The notes: generated by a model not told the origin, from the letters alone. DNA of 64,000 bases from Planosporangium sp963837285 (GCA_963837285.1 CAWIMS010000001.1:1116001-1180000), one strand, 5' to 3'. Shown: positions 1-9,673, counted from the first letter of the stretch. Translations and numbers: made by a program.

Positions 1-1
1 G

Positions 2-802
2 GACCCGGAGCGGTGCACGCTGTTCGTGCAGAGCCAGGTGCCCGAGCACGCCCAGCTGGCCTGGGTGATGGGCTGCATCACCGGGTTCGGCGAGGCCAGC
101 CGGATGACGCAGTTCAAGGACAAGTCGGCCAGGCAGGGCGCCGAGCGGGCCAGCGTCGGCCTGTTCACCTACCCGATCCTCCAGGCCGCGGACATCCTGC
201 TCTACCAGGCCGACGCCGTCCCGGTCGGCGAGGACCAGCGCCAGCACCTGGAGCTGACCCGGGACCTGGCGCAGCGGTTCAACACCACGTTCGGCAAGAC
301 TTTCACGGTTCCGGACGTGTACATCATCCGCGACACCGCGAAGATCACCGATCTCCAGGAGCCGACCGCGAAGATGTCCAAGTCGGCATCGTCGCCGAAC
401 GGCCTGATCGAGCTGCTGGAGGACCCGGCGCGGGCGGCCAAGAAGATCCGTTCGGCGGTCACCGACACCGGGCGTGAGATCGTCTTCGACCCGGAGCACA
501 AGCCCGGCGTGTCCAACCTGCTCACCATCTACTCGTCGCTGACCGGCACACCGATCCCCGACCTTGAGATCAAGTACGCCGGGAAGGGCTACGGCGACCT
601 GAAGAAGGACCTGGCCGAGATCGTGGTCGAGTTCATCCGACCGATTCAGGAGCGGACCAAGGGGTACCTCGACGACCCGGCCCAGCTCGACAAGCTGCTC
701 GCGGTCGGCGCGGAGAAGGCGCGCGCGGTCTCGTCGGTGACCCTGCGGCAGGTGTATGACCGGATCGGCTTCCTGGCTCCCGCCAACCCACCCCGCGGCT
801 GA
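2..802 (+). CDS. trpS: tryptophanyl-tRNA synthetase, 3' part (cut by window edge)
   Basis: Class I aminoacyl-tRNA synthetase charging tRNA-Trp. The frame is open from the first bases of the window, so the N-terminal HIGH region lies outside; 266 residues are visible. Family motifs seen in order: VPEHAQL at the left edge, SRMTQFKDKSA, a GLFTYPILQAADILLYQ core, VPVGEDQRQHLELTRD, and the KMSKS loop (codons 372-386). The C-terminus RQVYDRIGF is also typical. A 2H phosphoesterase gene starts 6 nt downstream, so the two are probably co-transcribed. Identification is by family recognition and is secure; only the start is unknown. Confidence 0.97.
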   Translation, partial: DPERCTLFVQSQVPEHAQLAWVMGCITGFGEASRMTQFKDKSARQGAERASVGLFTYPILQAADILLYQADAVPVGEDQRQHLELTRDLAQRFNTTFGKTFTVPDVYIIRDTAKITDLQEPTAKMSKSASSPNGLIELLEDPARAAKKIRSAVTDTGREIVFDPEHKPGVSNLLTIYSSLTGTPIPDLEIKYAGKGYGDLKKDLAEIVVEFIRPIQERTKGYLDDPAQLDKLLAVGAEKARAVSSVTLRQVYDRIGFLAPANPPRG

Positions 803-808
803 GCCGAC

Positions 809-1387
809 GTGCGAACCACGATCGGCATCGCGATCGACATACCGGAGCCGTGGGGGACTCGACTGACCCGGCGCCGGTCCGAGGCCGGCGATCCCCAGGC
901 GGCGTTCGTTCCGGCGCATGTCACGCTGCTCGGGCCGACCGAGATCAACGCCGCTGACCTGGAGGCGATCGAGCGGCGGCTCGACGAGATCGCCGCCGGG
1001 TACCCGCCGTTCACCCTGCACCTGCGCGGCACGGGCACATTCCGGCCGGTCACCGAGGTGGTGTTCGTGACGGTGGCCGCCGGGATCAGCGAGTGCGAGC
1101 AACTCAACGCGGCCATCCACGAGCTGGACGGGATCGAGCGCGCCGCCAAGTTCCCGTACCACCCGCACGTGACGGTGGCCCAGGACGTGCCGGCGGACCA
1201 GCTCGACGCGGCTTTCCACGATCTGGCCCGGTTCGAGGCCCGGTTCGCGGTCGACGGGTTCACCCTGTTCGAACACGGGGCGGACGGGCGGTGGCGGCCG
1301 CACCGCGACTACCTGCTGGGCGGCGACAGCTCGATGGACGGCGCCGTACCGAGCGGTTCCCGCGATTTCGCCGACAATGGAGGGTAG
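809..1387 (+). CDS. 2'-5' RNA ligase / 2H phosphoesterase family protein
   Basis: 192 residues from a GTG 6 nt after trpS. The two signature H-x-T motifs of the 2H family are present: H37-V-T39-L and H120-V-T122-V, the latter preceded by KFPYHPH. Family members are RNA 2',3'-cyclic phosphodiesterases (ThpR) or RNA ligase-like enzymes; the sequence alone does not tell which substrate is used. Length is usual. The tight spacing to trpS suggests one transcript, although a link between function and trpS is not established. Confidence 0.85.
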   Translation: MRTTIGIAIDIPEPWGTRLTRRRSEAGDPQAAFVPAHVTLLGPTEINAADLEAIERRLDEIAAGYPPFTLHLRGTGTFRPVTEVVFVTVAAGISECEQLNAAIHELDGIERAAKFPYHPHVTVAQDVPADQLDAAFHDLARFEARFAVDGFTLFEHGADGRWRPHRDYLLGGDSSMDGAVPSGSRDFADNGG

Positions 1388-1432
1388 ATCCCGGACGATC
1401 GAGTCGGGACGGCGGACAGCGCGGAGGCTGGC

Positions 1433-2458
1433 GTGCGGCGGTACGTCGAGCGCTTGATGAACGGCATGGTGGACGGCCTCGCCCGTCGTTTCGTGGCTGC
1501 CCGGCGCCGGTCGAAGACGTTCGACCACCTGGTCCGCGCGTACGAGCGCTACGACGAGGTGCACGGCGTGCGGCTCGCCGCGGCCAATGCGTACTACGGC
1601 TTCTTCGCGGTGTTCGCGCTGGCCGTGCTGCTGCTCGGCATCGTCGGCTACATCGTGCAGGACAACAAGCTGGTGGTCGGCGCGATCCAGCACTACCTGG
1701 AGCAGAACCTGCCGCAGGTGAAGGTCGCCAACCTGATCGGAACGACCAAGAGCATCGGCCAGATCGCGGTGGTCGGTCTGGCGCTGGCCGGCGTCGCCTG
1801 GGTGGAGACGCTGCGCTCCTCGCAACGGGCGATCTGGGGCCTCGACCAGCAGCCCGGCAACCCGATCATCCGCTGGCTGGTCGACGTCGCGGTACTCATC
1901 GGGCTCGGGATCCTGCTCACCGTCTCGGTGTCGATCGCTTCGGGTGTACAGGATCTGCTCTTGCAGTTGGCGGGTGAGCCGAAGCAGTCCGCCGTGCGGG
2001 TCGCGCTGAACCAGTCGGCCACCTTCCTGGCCTTCGGCGTGGACCTGATCCTCGCCGCCGGGCTGCTGACCGGCGTGGCACGCATCCGGATGCCGCTGCG
2101 TCGCCTGGTCCCGTCGGCGCTGATCATCGCGGCCGGGCTGCTCGGGCTGAAGACGCTCGGCCGGTTGTACATCAGCCGTACCCAGCACAATCCGGCCTAC
2201 CAGGTGTTCGCGAGCGCGATCGGGCTGCTGGTCTTCATGTACCTGTTCAGCCAGATCGTGCTGTTCGCCGCCGCGATCGCGGCGACCAGCCGGCGCGGAA
2301 AGGTCCGTGACCTCGCGGCCGGTCCGCCACCCGCCGAGGCGGAGACCGGCCCCGATGTCCCCGATTCCGGCGGTGACCCGGATGCCGGCCCGGTCGGTCG
2401 GGTCGGGATCGACGCCGGTGCGCCGATCCCGGTCAGTGGGCGTACCCCGCCGGCTTGA
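1433..2458 (+). CDS. YihY/BrkB-family integral membrane protein
   Basis: 341 residues. After a basic N-terminus containing ARRFVAARRRSKTFDHL come about six hydrophobic segments, the first being AANAYYGFFAVFALAVLLLG, with the family's LAGVAWVETLRSSQRAIWGL and YQVFASAIGLLVFMYLFSQI segments. This matches the YihY/virulence factor BrkB (UPF0761-type) family of unknown transport role. The last ~45 residues are hydrophilic and Pro/Gly/Asp-rich, probably a disordered cytoplasmic tail. A GTG start at 1433 is used; it lies 45 nt after the preceding gene. Confidence 0.85.
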   Translation: MRRYVERLMNGMVDGLARRFVAARRRSKTFDHLVRAYERYDEVHGVRLAAANAYYGFFAVFALAVLLLGIVGYIVQDNKLVVGAIQHYLEQNLPQVKVANLIGTTKSIGQIAVVGLALAGVAWVETLRSSQRAIWGLDQQPGNPIIRWLVDVAVLIGLGILLTVSVSIASGVQDLLLQLAGEPKQSAVRVALNQSATFLAFGVDLILAAGLLTGVARIRMPLRRLVPSALIIAAGLLGLKTLGRLYISRTQHNPAYQVFASAIGLLVFMYLFSQIVLFAAAIAATSRRGKVRDLAAGPPPAEAETGPDVPDSGGDPDAGPVGRVGIDAGAPIPVSGRTPPA

Positions 2459-2513
2459 CCGGCCACGAGTGGGATTTGTTGACAAGGGCCGGACGCGCGG
2501 CGCTCGACACGAC

Positions 2514-2945
2514 ATGATGTGCGGCGTGGGTGCACTCGTGACGCTGGAGGTCCCGGTTGACTCGCCGCTTCTGGCCAATCCGTGGATCATCAGATTCGGT
2601 CCGCTGAACGATGACGAGGAGTGGGAGCCGGTGGTCTGCGGGCCGTACGAGCACTCGCACGCGATGGCGCTGGCCGAGTCCATCGCGGCCGACGAGGAGC
2701 TGATGGCGGTCGTCGAGCCGGTGCAGCCGTACGTGTCGGTCGACCAGATCCGGGGCGACATCGCCGCCGCCCGGCTCGCGGCTGCCGGCGACGCGGTGGA
2801 GCCGGACTACCCCGAGGAGGGGTACCCGCCGATGGGCGACTCGTTCCCGGACGGCGACACGTTCCCGGAGCCGAGCCCGCCGCCCAGCCCGGACGAGATA
2901 CGCGCCGGAATCGCGAGAATCGCCGCCCGCCTCGCCGCGCCATAG
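2514..2945 (+). CDS. conserved hypothetical protein, acidic
   Basis: About 143 residues, no recognised domain. The N-terminal half (IIRFGPLNDDEEWEPVVCGP, then a helix with AMALAESIAADEELMAVVEP) looks like a compact soluble domain, followed by a Pro/Asp-rich linker and a short C-terminal helix (DEIRAGIARIAARLAAP). Start is uncertain: ATGs at 2514 and 2517 and GTGs at 2526 and 2538 are all in frame. The frame is open upstream into the yihY-like gene, but that part reads as antisense-like arginine-rich sequence and was left out. A perfect TTGACA lies at 2479-2484. Confidence 0.6.
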   Translation: MMCGVGALVTLEVPVDSPLLANPWIIRFGPLNDDEEWEPVVCGPYEHSHAMALAESIAADEELMAVVEPVQPYVSVDQIRGDIAAARLAAAGDAVEPDYPEEGYPPMGDSFPDGDTFPEPSPPPSPDEIRAGIARIAARLAAP

Positions 2946-2970
2946 CCGGCCCGCACGCGGCGTGCTGCGT

Positions 2971-3047
2971 GATCGGCACAACTTGCCGGGAAGTTGTGGT
3001 CTCAGAACCCCGCTGAGGCCACAACTTCCCGGAAGTTGTGCCGATCA
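2971..3047 (+). repeat. double-palindrome intergenic repeat, copy 1
   Basis: First of nine related copies. Order: end GATCGG, palindromic arm (here ACAACTTGCC then GGGAAGTTGT), a spacer ending CCCCGCTGAGG, a second perfect palindromic arm (ACAACTTCC, C, GGAAGTTGT), and end CCGATCA. The whole unit can also fold as one long hairpin. The right end is duplicated: GTGCCGATCAG occurs twice in tandem at 3038-3059. It sits between a plus-strand gene and the end of the convergent merR-like gene. Confidence 0.9.
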
Positions 3048-3063
3048 GGTGCCGATCAGGACA

Positions 3064-3996
3064 CTAGGCGCGGGCGCGCAGGGCCTTCGTGAACCAGGCC
3101 CACAGGTGGCTGGTGCTCGGGATGGGCGGCCAGCCGTTGATCGTGGCCATCAGCTGCCAGTACCGCTCGGCCCGCGGCTCGTTGGCCAGTTCCAGCTGGT
3201 CGACCAGCTCCCGCCGGTACCCGATGGTGTCCTCCTGACCCCCGGACCTGGCGAACGCGCCGGCCAGCTCGTCCACGACGGGCGTCGCGGCCTCGGACGC
3301 CGGGTCGATCCCGGCTTCCACGGCGGCTCCGGCTTTCTCGTTGACCAGTTCGGCGAGGCGCTGCCCGTCGGTCGGCTGGCTCGCCGCGCCCCCGCCGAAG
3401 CTGCGCCGGCCCATCTCCCGCAGGCGGTCCCGGAAGCCCTGGTCGCGGACCAGCTCGGCCAGCTCGATCCAGGCGTCGACCTGGGCGTCGGTGGGATCGT
3501 CCGGCAGCTCCGGGGTGACGCTGCGCATTCGTTCGTGGAACTGGCGCATCTGCGGCTCCAGCGCCGGATCCACCTCGACGCCGTCGAAGATGCTGTCCAG
3601 GAACTCCTCGATCAGGCGGCGGCGCTCGTCGGCGGTGGCTTGGGCGATGCGGTTCATGCGTTCGACCTCCTTGGGTGTGGGTTGGCGGCGAGCCAGGGCA
3701 CGCAGGGCGGCCCGCTGCACCCGCAGCAGCCGGATCTGCGCACCCAGCGCGTCGGCGTGTGCCGCGGCGACGGCCGGCAGGTCGGTGTGGCGCTCCAGCA
3801 CCTGCCGGATCGTGGCCAGGTCCAGGCCGAGCTCGCGCAGGGTACGCACGAACTCCAGCCGGACCAGCGCGGTGGCGTCGTAGCGGCGGTAGTTGGACAG
3901 CGTGCGCTCGGCCTCGGGGACCAGCCCGAGATCGGAGTAGTAACGCACGGTCTTCACCGTCAGCCCGGTACGCCGGGCCAGCTCGCCGATGTGCAT
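3064..3996 (-). CDS. MerR-family transcriptional regulator
   Basis: 310 residues. The N-terminus MHIGELARRTGLTVKTVRYY is a textbook MerR winged-helix start, followed by the helical linker LRELGLDLATIRQVLERHTD. The C-terminal ~220 residues are a helical effector domain that I cannot assign; there is no cysteine cluster, so it is not a metal-type MerR. The ATG at 3996 gives the usual MerR start; an alternative GTG at 4023 overlaps the tetR stop as GTGA. Either way it lies directly behind tetR on the same strand and is probably translated from the same message. Confidence 0.85.
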   Translation of the reverse strand: MHIGELARRTGLTVKTVRYYSDLGLVPEAERTLSNYRRYDATALVRLEFVRTLRELGLDLATIRQVLERHTDLPAVAAAHADALGAQIRLLRVQRAALRALARRQPTPKEVERMNRIAQATADERRRLIEEFLDSIFDGVEVDPALEPQMRQFHERMRSVTPELPDDPTDAQVDAWIELAELVRDQGFRDRLREMGRRSFGGGAASQPTDGQRLAELVNEKAGAAVEAGIDPASEAATPVVDELAGAFARSGGQEDTIGYRRELVDQLELANEPRAERYWQLMATINGWPPIPSTSHLWAWFTKALRARA

Positions 3997-4019
3997 GAGG
4001 TCGATCGTGGAGTCTCCCG

Positions 4020-4625
4020 TCACTGGAGGGTCAAGTCTTTGCTGCCGAGGAGGGTCCGCAGGCCCTTCACGTACGTGTCGCGGTCCGGCCTTCCCGTGAG
4101 CATTTTCTGTAGCCCATAGCCGATTACCAGGGAGAACAGTGCTGCCCCGGTGGCCTCCGGATCGGTGTCGGCCGGCAGCTCCCCGGTCTCCACGGCCCGC
4201 CGGGCGACCGTCACGAAGTTGCCACGCAGCCGGCTGTAGACGTGCTCGGCGATCTGTCCGACCCGATCGTCGCGCAGCGCCTCCGCCCACACCTGCACCG
4301 CGAGGCGCATCGGGCCGTCCGGGCCGATGTTGGCGTCGATGACCCCGACGGCACCCTGCATGACGTCGGCCAGCGAGCGGTCCGGATCGGCGACCAGCGT
4401 GGCCAGCAGATCGCTGACCTGGCCCGCGTACTGCTCGGCGATCGCCTCGACGATGTCGTTCTTGCTCTTGAAGTACCGGTAGACGGCGCCGACCGACAGC
4501 CCGGCCTCGACGATGACGTCCTGCATCGAGGTCGCGTGGAACCCGTTGCGCAGGAAGCAGGTCCGGGCCGCGTCGAGGATCTGCTGGCGGCGGGCGGCGA
4601 GGTGGGCTGCGGAGACGCGAGGCAT
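4020..4625 (-). CDS. TetR-family transcriptional repressor
   Basis: 201 residues. The N-terminal helix-turn-helix reads QQILDAARTCFLRNGFHATS, then VIVEAGLSVGAVYRYFKSKND, canonical for TetR; the remaining ~140 residues form the ligand/dimerisation domain. I chose ATG 4625 (MPRVSAAHLAARR) over the longer TTG at 4661 because 4661 lies inside the promoter: TTGTCA (4661-4656), a 17-nt spacer and TAACTT (4638-4633) end 7 nt before this ATG, implying a leaderless message. A palindrome in that spacer predicts autorepression and control of the divergent membrane protein gene. Confidence 0.9.
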   Translation of the reverse strand: MPRVSAAHLAARRQQILDAARTCFLRNGFHATSMQDVIVEAGLSVGAVYRYFKSKNDIVEAIAEQYAGQVSDLLATLVADPDRSLADVMQGAVGVIDANIGPDGPMRLAVQVWAEALRDDRVGQIAEHVYSRLRGNFVTVARRAVETGELPADTDPEATGAALFSLVIGYGLQKMLTGRPDRDTYVKGLRTLLGSKDLTLQ

Positions 4626-4632
4626 GTGACCC

Positions 4633-4716
4633 AAGTTAAAACGAACGTTCGTTCTTGACAAGCGGGCCGCGATCGGCGGACGATGAGGATGTCTAAGAGA
4701 ATGACCGTTCGTTTTA
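4633..4716. promoter_or_regulatory. divergent tetR / membrane protein promoter with two operator-like sites
   Basis: Minus-strand promoter for tetR: -35 TTGTCA (4661-4656), -10 TAACTT (4638-4633). A perfect 14-bp palindrome AACGAACGTTCGTT fills 4640-4653, inside its 17-nt spacer. On the plus strand a consensus TTGACA (4655-4660) overlaps the tetR -35; no convincing plus-strand -10 was found. A second, imperfect site AATGACCGTTCGTTTT is at 4700-4715, directly before the AGGAG ribosome binding site of the membrane protein gene. Both sites share the core CGTTCGTT. Confidence 0.75.
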
Positions 4717-4726
4717 GGAGATGGAG

Positions 4727-5740
4727 ATGGCCCGCAAGCCGCCAGCCCTCGTCCAGGTCGGCCTCCTCGCCACCGGCGTCGTGCTGCTCCAGGCGCTGCT
4801 GGTGATGTGGTTCGCCTGGCCTGCCAAGAACACCGCTCCCCGTGACCTCCCCGTCGTGGTGGCCGGTCCGCCGCCCGCCGCGGCCGCCGTCGCCGACCGG
4901 CTGCGCGCCGAGCGGCCCGGCGCGTTCGACATCAGTACCGTCGCCGACGCCGCCTCCGCCGACGAGGCGCTGCGCGACCGCGACGCGTACGCCGCGTTCG
5001 TCGTGGACCCGGCCGGCATGAGCCTCCACGTCGCGTCGGCCGCCAGCCCGACCGTGTCCACCCTGCTCACCCAGGCCGTCCAGCAACTCGGCGGCGGCCG
5101 GCCGGTGCCCGTGGTCGACGTCGTGTCGTCGCCGGCCGCCGACCCGCGCGGCGCCGCCTTCAGCTCGGCGTTCCTGCCGCTGCTGCTCACCAGCCTCGCC
5201 GCCGGGGTGGCCCTGCTGTACGTGGTCCGCTCCCACGCGGTACGCCTGGTCGGGCTGCTCACCTTCGCGGCGCTCGCCGGCGTGGTCGCGGCCGGAATCA
5301 TGCATGGCCTCGGCATTCTGACCGGCTCGTACCTCGCCGCCGCCGGCACGATCGCCCTGCTCGCGCTTGCCATCAGCGGGACCGTCTCGGGTCTCGGCGC
5401 GCTCTTCGGCGCCCCCGGCCTCGGGCTGGGTGCCCTGACGGTGTTCTTCTTCGGCAACCCGATCTCCGGGCTGGCCGCCGCGCCCGAGCTGCTGCCCAAG
5501 CCGTGGGGGACGGTAGGACAGTTCCTGCCGCCGGGAGCCGGCGCGAGCCTGCTGCGGTCGGCCGCCTTCTTCGACGGCGCCGGGGCGCCCCGCCCGCTGT
5601 GGGTGCTCGCCGGCTGGGCCTTCGGCGGCGTCCTGCTCACCGCCGTCGGGCACTACCGGGACCGGGCCAAGGCTTCGGTACCCGAAACCGACGCCGCCCG
5701 GGACGCGGCACGGCGGCTCGGCACGGTAGTGAGCGCGTGA
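4727..5740 (+). CDS. YhgE/Pip- or ABC-2-like membrane protein (putative export)
   Basis: About 337 residues: one N-terminal membrane segment (VGLLATGVVLLQALLVMWFA), a ~120-residue extracytoplasmic domain, then about five C-terminal membrane segments beginning LPLLLTSLAAGVALLYVV. This architecture is that of DUF3533/YhgE-Pip-like and ABC-2-type permeases; no ATPase gene is adjacent. ATG 4727 is preferred over 4721 because AGGAG (4716-4720) abuts 4721 but is 6 nt from 4727. Divergent from and probably repressed by the TetR protein. The last codons run into a 14-bp tandem repeat that carries the stop. Confidence 0.7.
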   Translation: MARKPPALVQVGLLATGVVLLQALLVMWFAWPAKNTAPRDLPVVVAGPPPAAAAVADRLRAERPGAFDISTVADAASADEALRDRDAYAAFVVDPAGMSLHVASAASPTVSTLLTQAVQQLGGGRPVPVVDVVSSPAADPRGAAFSSAFLPLLLTSLAAGVALLYVVRSHAVRLVGLLTFAALAGVVAAGIMHGLGILTGSYLAAAGTIALLALAISGTVSGLGALFGAPGLGLGALTVFFFGNPISGLAAAPELLPKPWGTVGQFLPPGAGASLLRSAAFFDGAGAPRPLWVLAGWAFGGVLLTAVGHYRDRAKASVPETDAARDAARRLGTVVSA

Positions 5741-5825
5741 CGGTGAGCGCGTGACGGTGAGCGCGTGACGGTGAGCGCGTGACGGTGAGCGCGTGACAGT
5801 GATCGCGTGACAATGATCGCCTGAG
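5729..5825 (+). repeat. 14-bp tandem repeat, about seven units
   Basis: Unit GTGAGCGCGTGACG is repeated from 5729; five units are near-identical and the last two (starting 5799 and 5813) drift to GTGATCGCGTGACA and ATGATCGCCTGAG. The first unit contains the stop codon of the preceding membrane protein gene, so the array starts inside the coding sequence. Function unknown. Confidence 0.9.
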
Positions 5826-5873
5826 CCGGACGCCGGTGCGGGCAGCCCCACGGCATGCGGCATACTCGCGGCC

Positions 5874-6104
5874 GTGGTGCTGTCCCGCCGGTGGTCCGTT
5901 TTCCTGATCCTGGTGGCGCTGTGGAGCTGGCTCATCTGGCCCCGCTTCGCGCTGGCCATCTGGGACGATCCGCGCGCCTGGCACGGCGACACCCCGACCT
6001 CGTTCCTGTGGGTACACGCCGTGCTGATCCTGGTGTCGCTGGCGGTCGGTACCACGGTCGGCGTGCTCGGGCTGCGCGGCCTGCGCGTGGCCCGCAACAG
6101 GTGA
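5874..6104 (+). CDS. SCO4848-family small membrane protein
   Basis: 76 residues with two membrane segments (FLILVALWSWLIWPRFALAI and FLWVHAVLILVSLAVGTTVG) and the ending GVLGLRGLR, the pattern of the short actinobacterial membrane family named after Streptomyces SCO4848. Function unknown. GTG 5874 and GTG 5877 are both possible; CATACT ends 7 nt before 5874, so this gene may be leaderless. The next membrane protein gene starts 10 nt after the stop. Confidence 0.75.
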   Translation: MVLSRRWSVFLILVALWSWLIWPRFALAIWDDPRAWHGDTPTSFLWVHAVLILVSLAVGTTVGVLGLRGLRVARNR

Positions 6105-6114
6105 AGGGACGGGC

Positions 6115-6456
6115 ATGGAGGCTCTCCGGCTGGTGCTGCTGTACGCGCACCTGATCGGCTTCGCGATGCTGCTCGGCGGCTCGGTCGCCCAGTACGCGTC
6201 GGGCAAGATCCGGATCAACGCGCCAATGCTGTGGGGGGCGTCGATCCAGGTGGTCACCGGTCTCGCGCTGTCCGCGCCGCTCCGTGACGGCCACGAGCCC
6301 AGCCCGGTGAAACTGCTGGTCAAAGCCCTGATCGGGATAATGATCTGGGTGATGGTGTTCTTCTCCCGCAAGCGGACCGAGGTCAACCGGGGGCACTTCC
6401 TGGCCATCGTCGGCCTGACCCTGGTCAATGCGGCGGTCGCAGTCTTCTGGCGCTGA
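6115..6456 (+). CDS. hypothetical membrane protein
   Basis: 113 residues with about four hydrophobic segments (LVLLYAHLIGFAMLLGGSVA, WGASIQVVTGLALSAP, LLVKALIGIMIWVMVFF, FLAIVGLTLVNAAVAVFW). Not assigned to a characterised family. It follows the SCO4848-like gene by 10 nt with ATG 6115 and is probably its operon partner. Size and hydrophobic pattern are compatible with a small integral membrane protein. Confidence 0.7.
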   Translation: MEALRLVLLYAHLIGFAMLLGGSVAQYASGKIRINAPMLWGASIQVVTGLALSAPLRDGHEPSPVKLLVKALIGIMIWVMVFFSRKRTEVNRGHFLAIVGLTLVNAAVAVFWR

Positions 6457-6495
6457 CGCTCGATCGGCCCCTTGATCGCCCCTTGATCGCCCCTT

Positions 6496-6568
6496 GATCG
6501 GCACAACTTCCCGGAAGTAGTGGTCTCCGGACCCCGCTGAGGCGACAACTTCCCGGAAGTTGTGCCGG
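6496..6568 (+). repeat. double-palindrome intergenic repeat, copy 2
   Basis: Same plan as copy 1: GATCGGCACAACTTCC, then a mutated half-arm GGAAGTAGTGG, spacer with CCCCGCTGAGG, intact second arm ACAACTTCC/GGAAGTTGT, ending GTGCCGG instead of GTGCCGATC. Its left end is the last of three tandem CCCCTTGATCG units, and a 17-bp tandem array starts 3 nt after its right end. Confidence 0.9.
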
Positions 6569-6571
6569 CCT

Positions 6572-6690
6572 GCGTCCGGGCCTGGGCCGCGTCCGGGCCT
6601 GGGCCGCGTCCGGGCCTGGGCCGCGTCCGGGCCTGGGCCGCGTCCGGGCCTGGGCCGCGTCCGGGCCTGGGCCGCGTCCGGGCCTGGGCC
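6572..6690 (+). repeat. 17-bp tandem repeat, seven perfect units
   Basis: The unit GCGTCCGGGCCTGGGCC occurs seven times without change (6572-6588 through 6674-6690), then decays. It follows repeat copy 2 directly. Because 17 is not a multiple of 3 and no gene frame fits, it is non-coding; it is a likely site of length variation. Confidence 0.95.
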
Positions 6691-6895
6691 GCGTCCCGGC
6701 CGCGCCTGCCGGTGGGCCGCGCCGCGCCGGGCCGGGAGAGCCGTTCGGACGGCCCGGTATGACGGTTGGGACAGGATGCCCGACACCCCACGTCACAGGC
6801 CGATAACGTCAGCCGGGCTCAGCGCATGTTTCGGCGTACGCTCCGGTCCGTCGGGACACCGCGATGGGGCGGTGGCAAGCGGGAAGGAGATCGTC

Positions 6896-7975
6896 TTGCG
6901 CCAAGCGCGTGGGATGAAGCTGCTCGCGACCGTCGGCGTGGTCATCGTCGCGCTCGGCACGGCCGCCTGTGGTGGGAAGAGCAACAACAGCGACTCCGGC
7001 AGCACCGGGTCCAAGAAGACCGTCAAGGTCGGCATGGCGTACGACATCGGTGGCCGGGGTGACAAGTCGTTCAACGACGCCGCAGCCGCCGGCCTCGAGA
7101 AGGCCAAGAATGAGTTCGACATCCAGACCAAGGAGCTGGAGGCGAACACCAACGAGACCGAGAACGACAAGTACGCCCGACTCAAGCTGCTCTGCGACGC
7201 CGGGTACAACCCGGTGATCGCCGTCGGCTTCGTGTACGCGGGTGTTGACCCGACGACCGGGCCATTGACCCGGGCCGCCAAGGACTGCCCGAACACGAAG
7301 TTCGCCATCATCGACGACGCGAGCACCAGCGCCCCGAACGTCGCCAACCTGACGTTCGCCGAGGAGCAGGGCTCCTTCCTGGTCGGTGCCGCGGCCGCGC
7401 TGAAGACCACGACGAACCACGTCGGCTTCGTCGGCGGCTGCCTCGTTGACCTGATCAAGAAGTTCCAGGCCGGGTACGAGGCGGGCGCCCGCGCGGTCAA
7501 GCCCGATATCAAGATCGATGTCAACTACATCTCGACCGTCGCCGACAAGTGCTCGGGCTTCAACGACCCGGCGAAGGGCCAGACGGCGGCCGAGGGCATG
7601 TACGACGGCGGCGCCGACATCGTGTACCAGGCCGCCGGCGGCTCGGGTGTCGGTGTCTTCAAGGCCGCCAAGGGCAAGGGCAAGCTGGCCATCGGCGTCG
7701 ACTCCGACCAGTACAACACCGTGACGCCGGACCTGAAGGACGTCATCATCACGTCGATGCTCAAGCGGGTCGACACGGCGGTGTACTCGTTCGTCAAGGA
7801 CATGGGCGCGGGCACGTTCAAGGCCGGCCAGACGGTGTTCGACCTGAAGGCCGACGGCGTGGGCTACTCCACCTCCGGCGGCAAGGTCGACGACATCAAA
7901 CCCAAGCTCGAGGACTACAAGCAGCAGATCATCGACGGCAAGATCACCGTACCGACCAAGCCCGCCGCGGGCTGA
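6896..7975 (+). CDS. BMP-family nucleoside-binding lipoprotein of ABC importer
   Basis: 359 residues. A TTG start at 6896 is preferred: AAGGAG lies 6 nt upstream. Signal peptide MKLLATVGVVIVALGTAAC ends in a lipobox with Cys25, so the protein is membrane-anchored outside the cell. The mature part carries the BMP/PnrA pattern: VKVGMAYDIGGRGDKSFND, AEEQGSFLVGAAAAL, VGFVGGC, GGADIVYQAAGGSGVGVF, IGVDSDQY. PnrA-type proteins bind nucleosides. The following ATPase and two permease genes complete the importer, and the cytidine deaminase and thymidine phosphorylase genes downstream fit that substrate. Confidence 0.93.
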   Translation: MRQARGMKLLATVGVVIVALGTAACGGKSNNSDSGSTGSKKTVKVGMAYDIGGRGDKSFNDAAAAGLEKAKNEFDIQTKELEANTNETENDKYARLKLLCDAGYNPVIAVGFVYAGVDPTTGPLTRAAKDCPNTKFAIIDDASTSAPNVANLTFAEEQGSFLVGAAAALKTTTNHVGFVGGCLVDLIKKFQAGYEAGARAVKPDIKIDVNYISTVADKCSGFNDPAKGQTAAEGMYDGGADIVYQAAGGSGVGVFKAAKGKGKLAIGVDSDQYNTVTPDLKDVIITSMLKRVDTAVYSFVKDMGAGTFKAGQTVFDLKADGVGYSTSGGKVDDIKPKLEDYKQQIIDGKITVPTKPAAG

Positions 7976-8050
7976 GCCGGCCATTCGAGATCAGGGAGAG
8001 TTCGCGGGCGGCGCGGGCTCTCCCTGATCCTCAATAGTGAGGGAGGTCGC

Positions 8051-9562
<1,512 letters not shown>

Positions 9563-9600
9563 GCGCGGGCCGGCGCGCGCCAGCTCGCCCCGGCTGCCTT

Positions 9601-9673
9601 GATCGCCACAACTTCCCGGAAGTTGTGGCCTCGCAGGGGTCCGGACGCCACAACTTCCGGGAAGTTGTGCCGA
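9601..9673 (-). repeat. double-palindrome intergenic repeat, copy 3
   Basis: Both palindromic arms are intact (ACAACTTCC, C, GGAAGTTGT at left; ACAACTTCC, GG, GAAGTTGT at right). The spacer reads CCTCGCAGGGGTCCGG, the reverse of most copies, so this one is inverted. The left end is GATCGCCAC rather than GATCGGCAC. It lies inside the importer operon, between the ATPase and first permease gene, which argues against strong terminator activity. Confidence 0.9.

Larger units (their letters stand above)
6457..6895. other. 439-bp intergenic region: repeats and probable bmp promoter
   Basis: Holds, in order: three tandem 11-bp units CCCCTTGATCG (6468-6500), copy 2 of the double-palindrome repeat (6496-6568), seven perfect 17-bp units (6572-6690) and about 200 bp before the BMP lipoprotein gene. 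The last part includes a TAnnnT hexamer TAACGT (6804-6809) that could be a -10 element, without a clear -35. No credible ORF. Confidence 0.7.

Noticed and set aside
4211..6097. 628-codon minus-strand open frame across tetR and the membrane protein gene
   Set aside because: Runs through the tetR promoter and repeats; composition is repetitive; the real genes here are supported by domain motifs.
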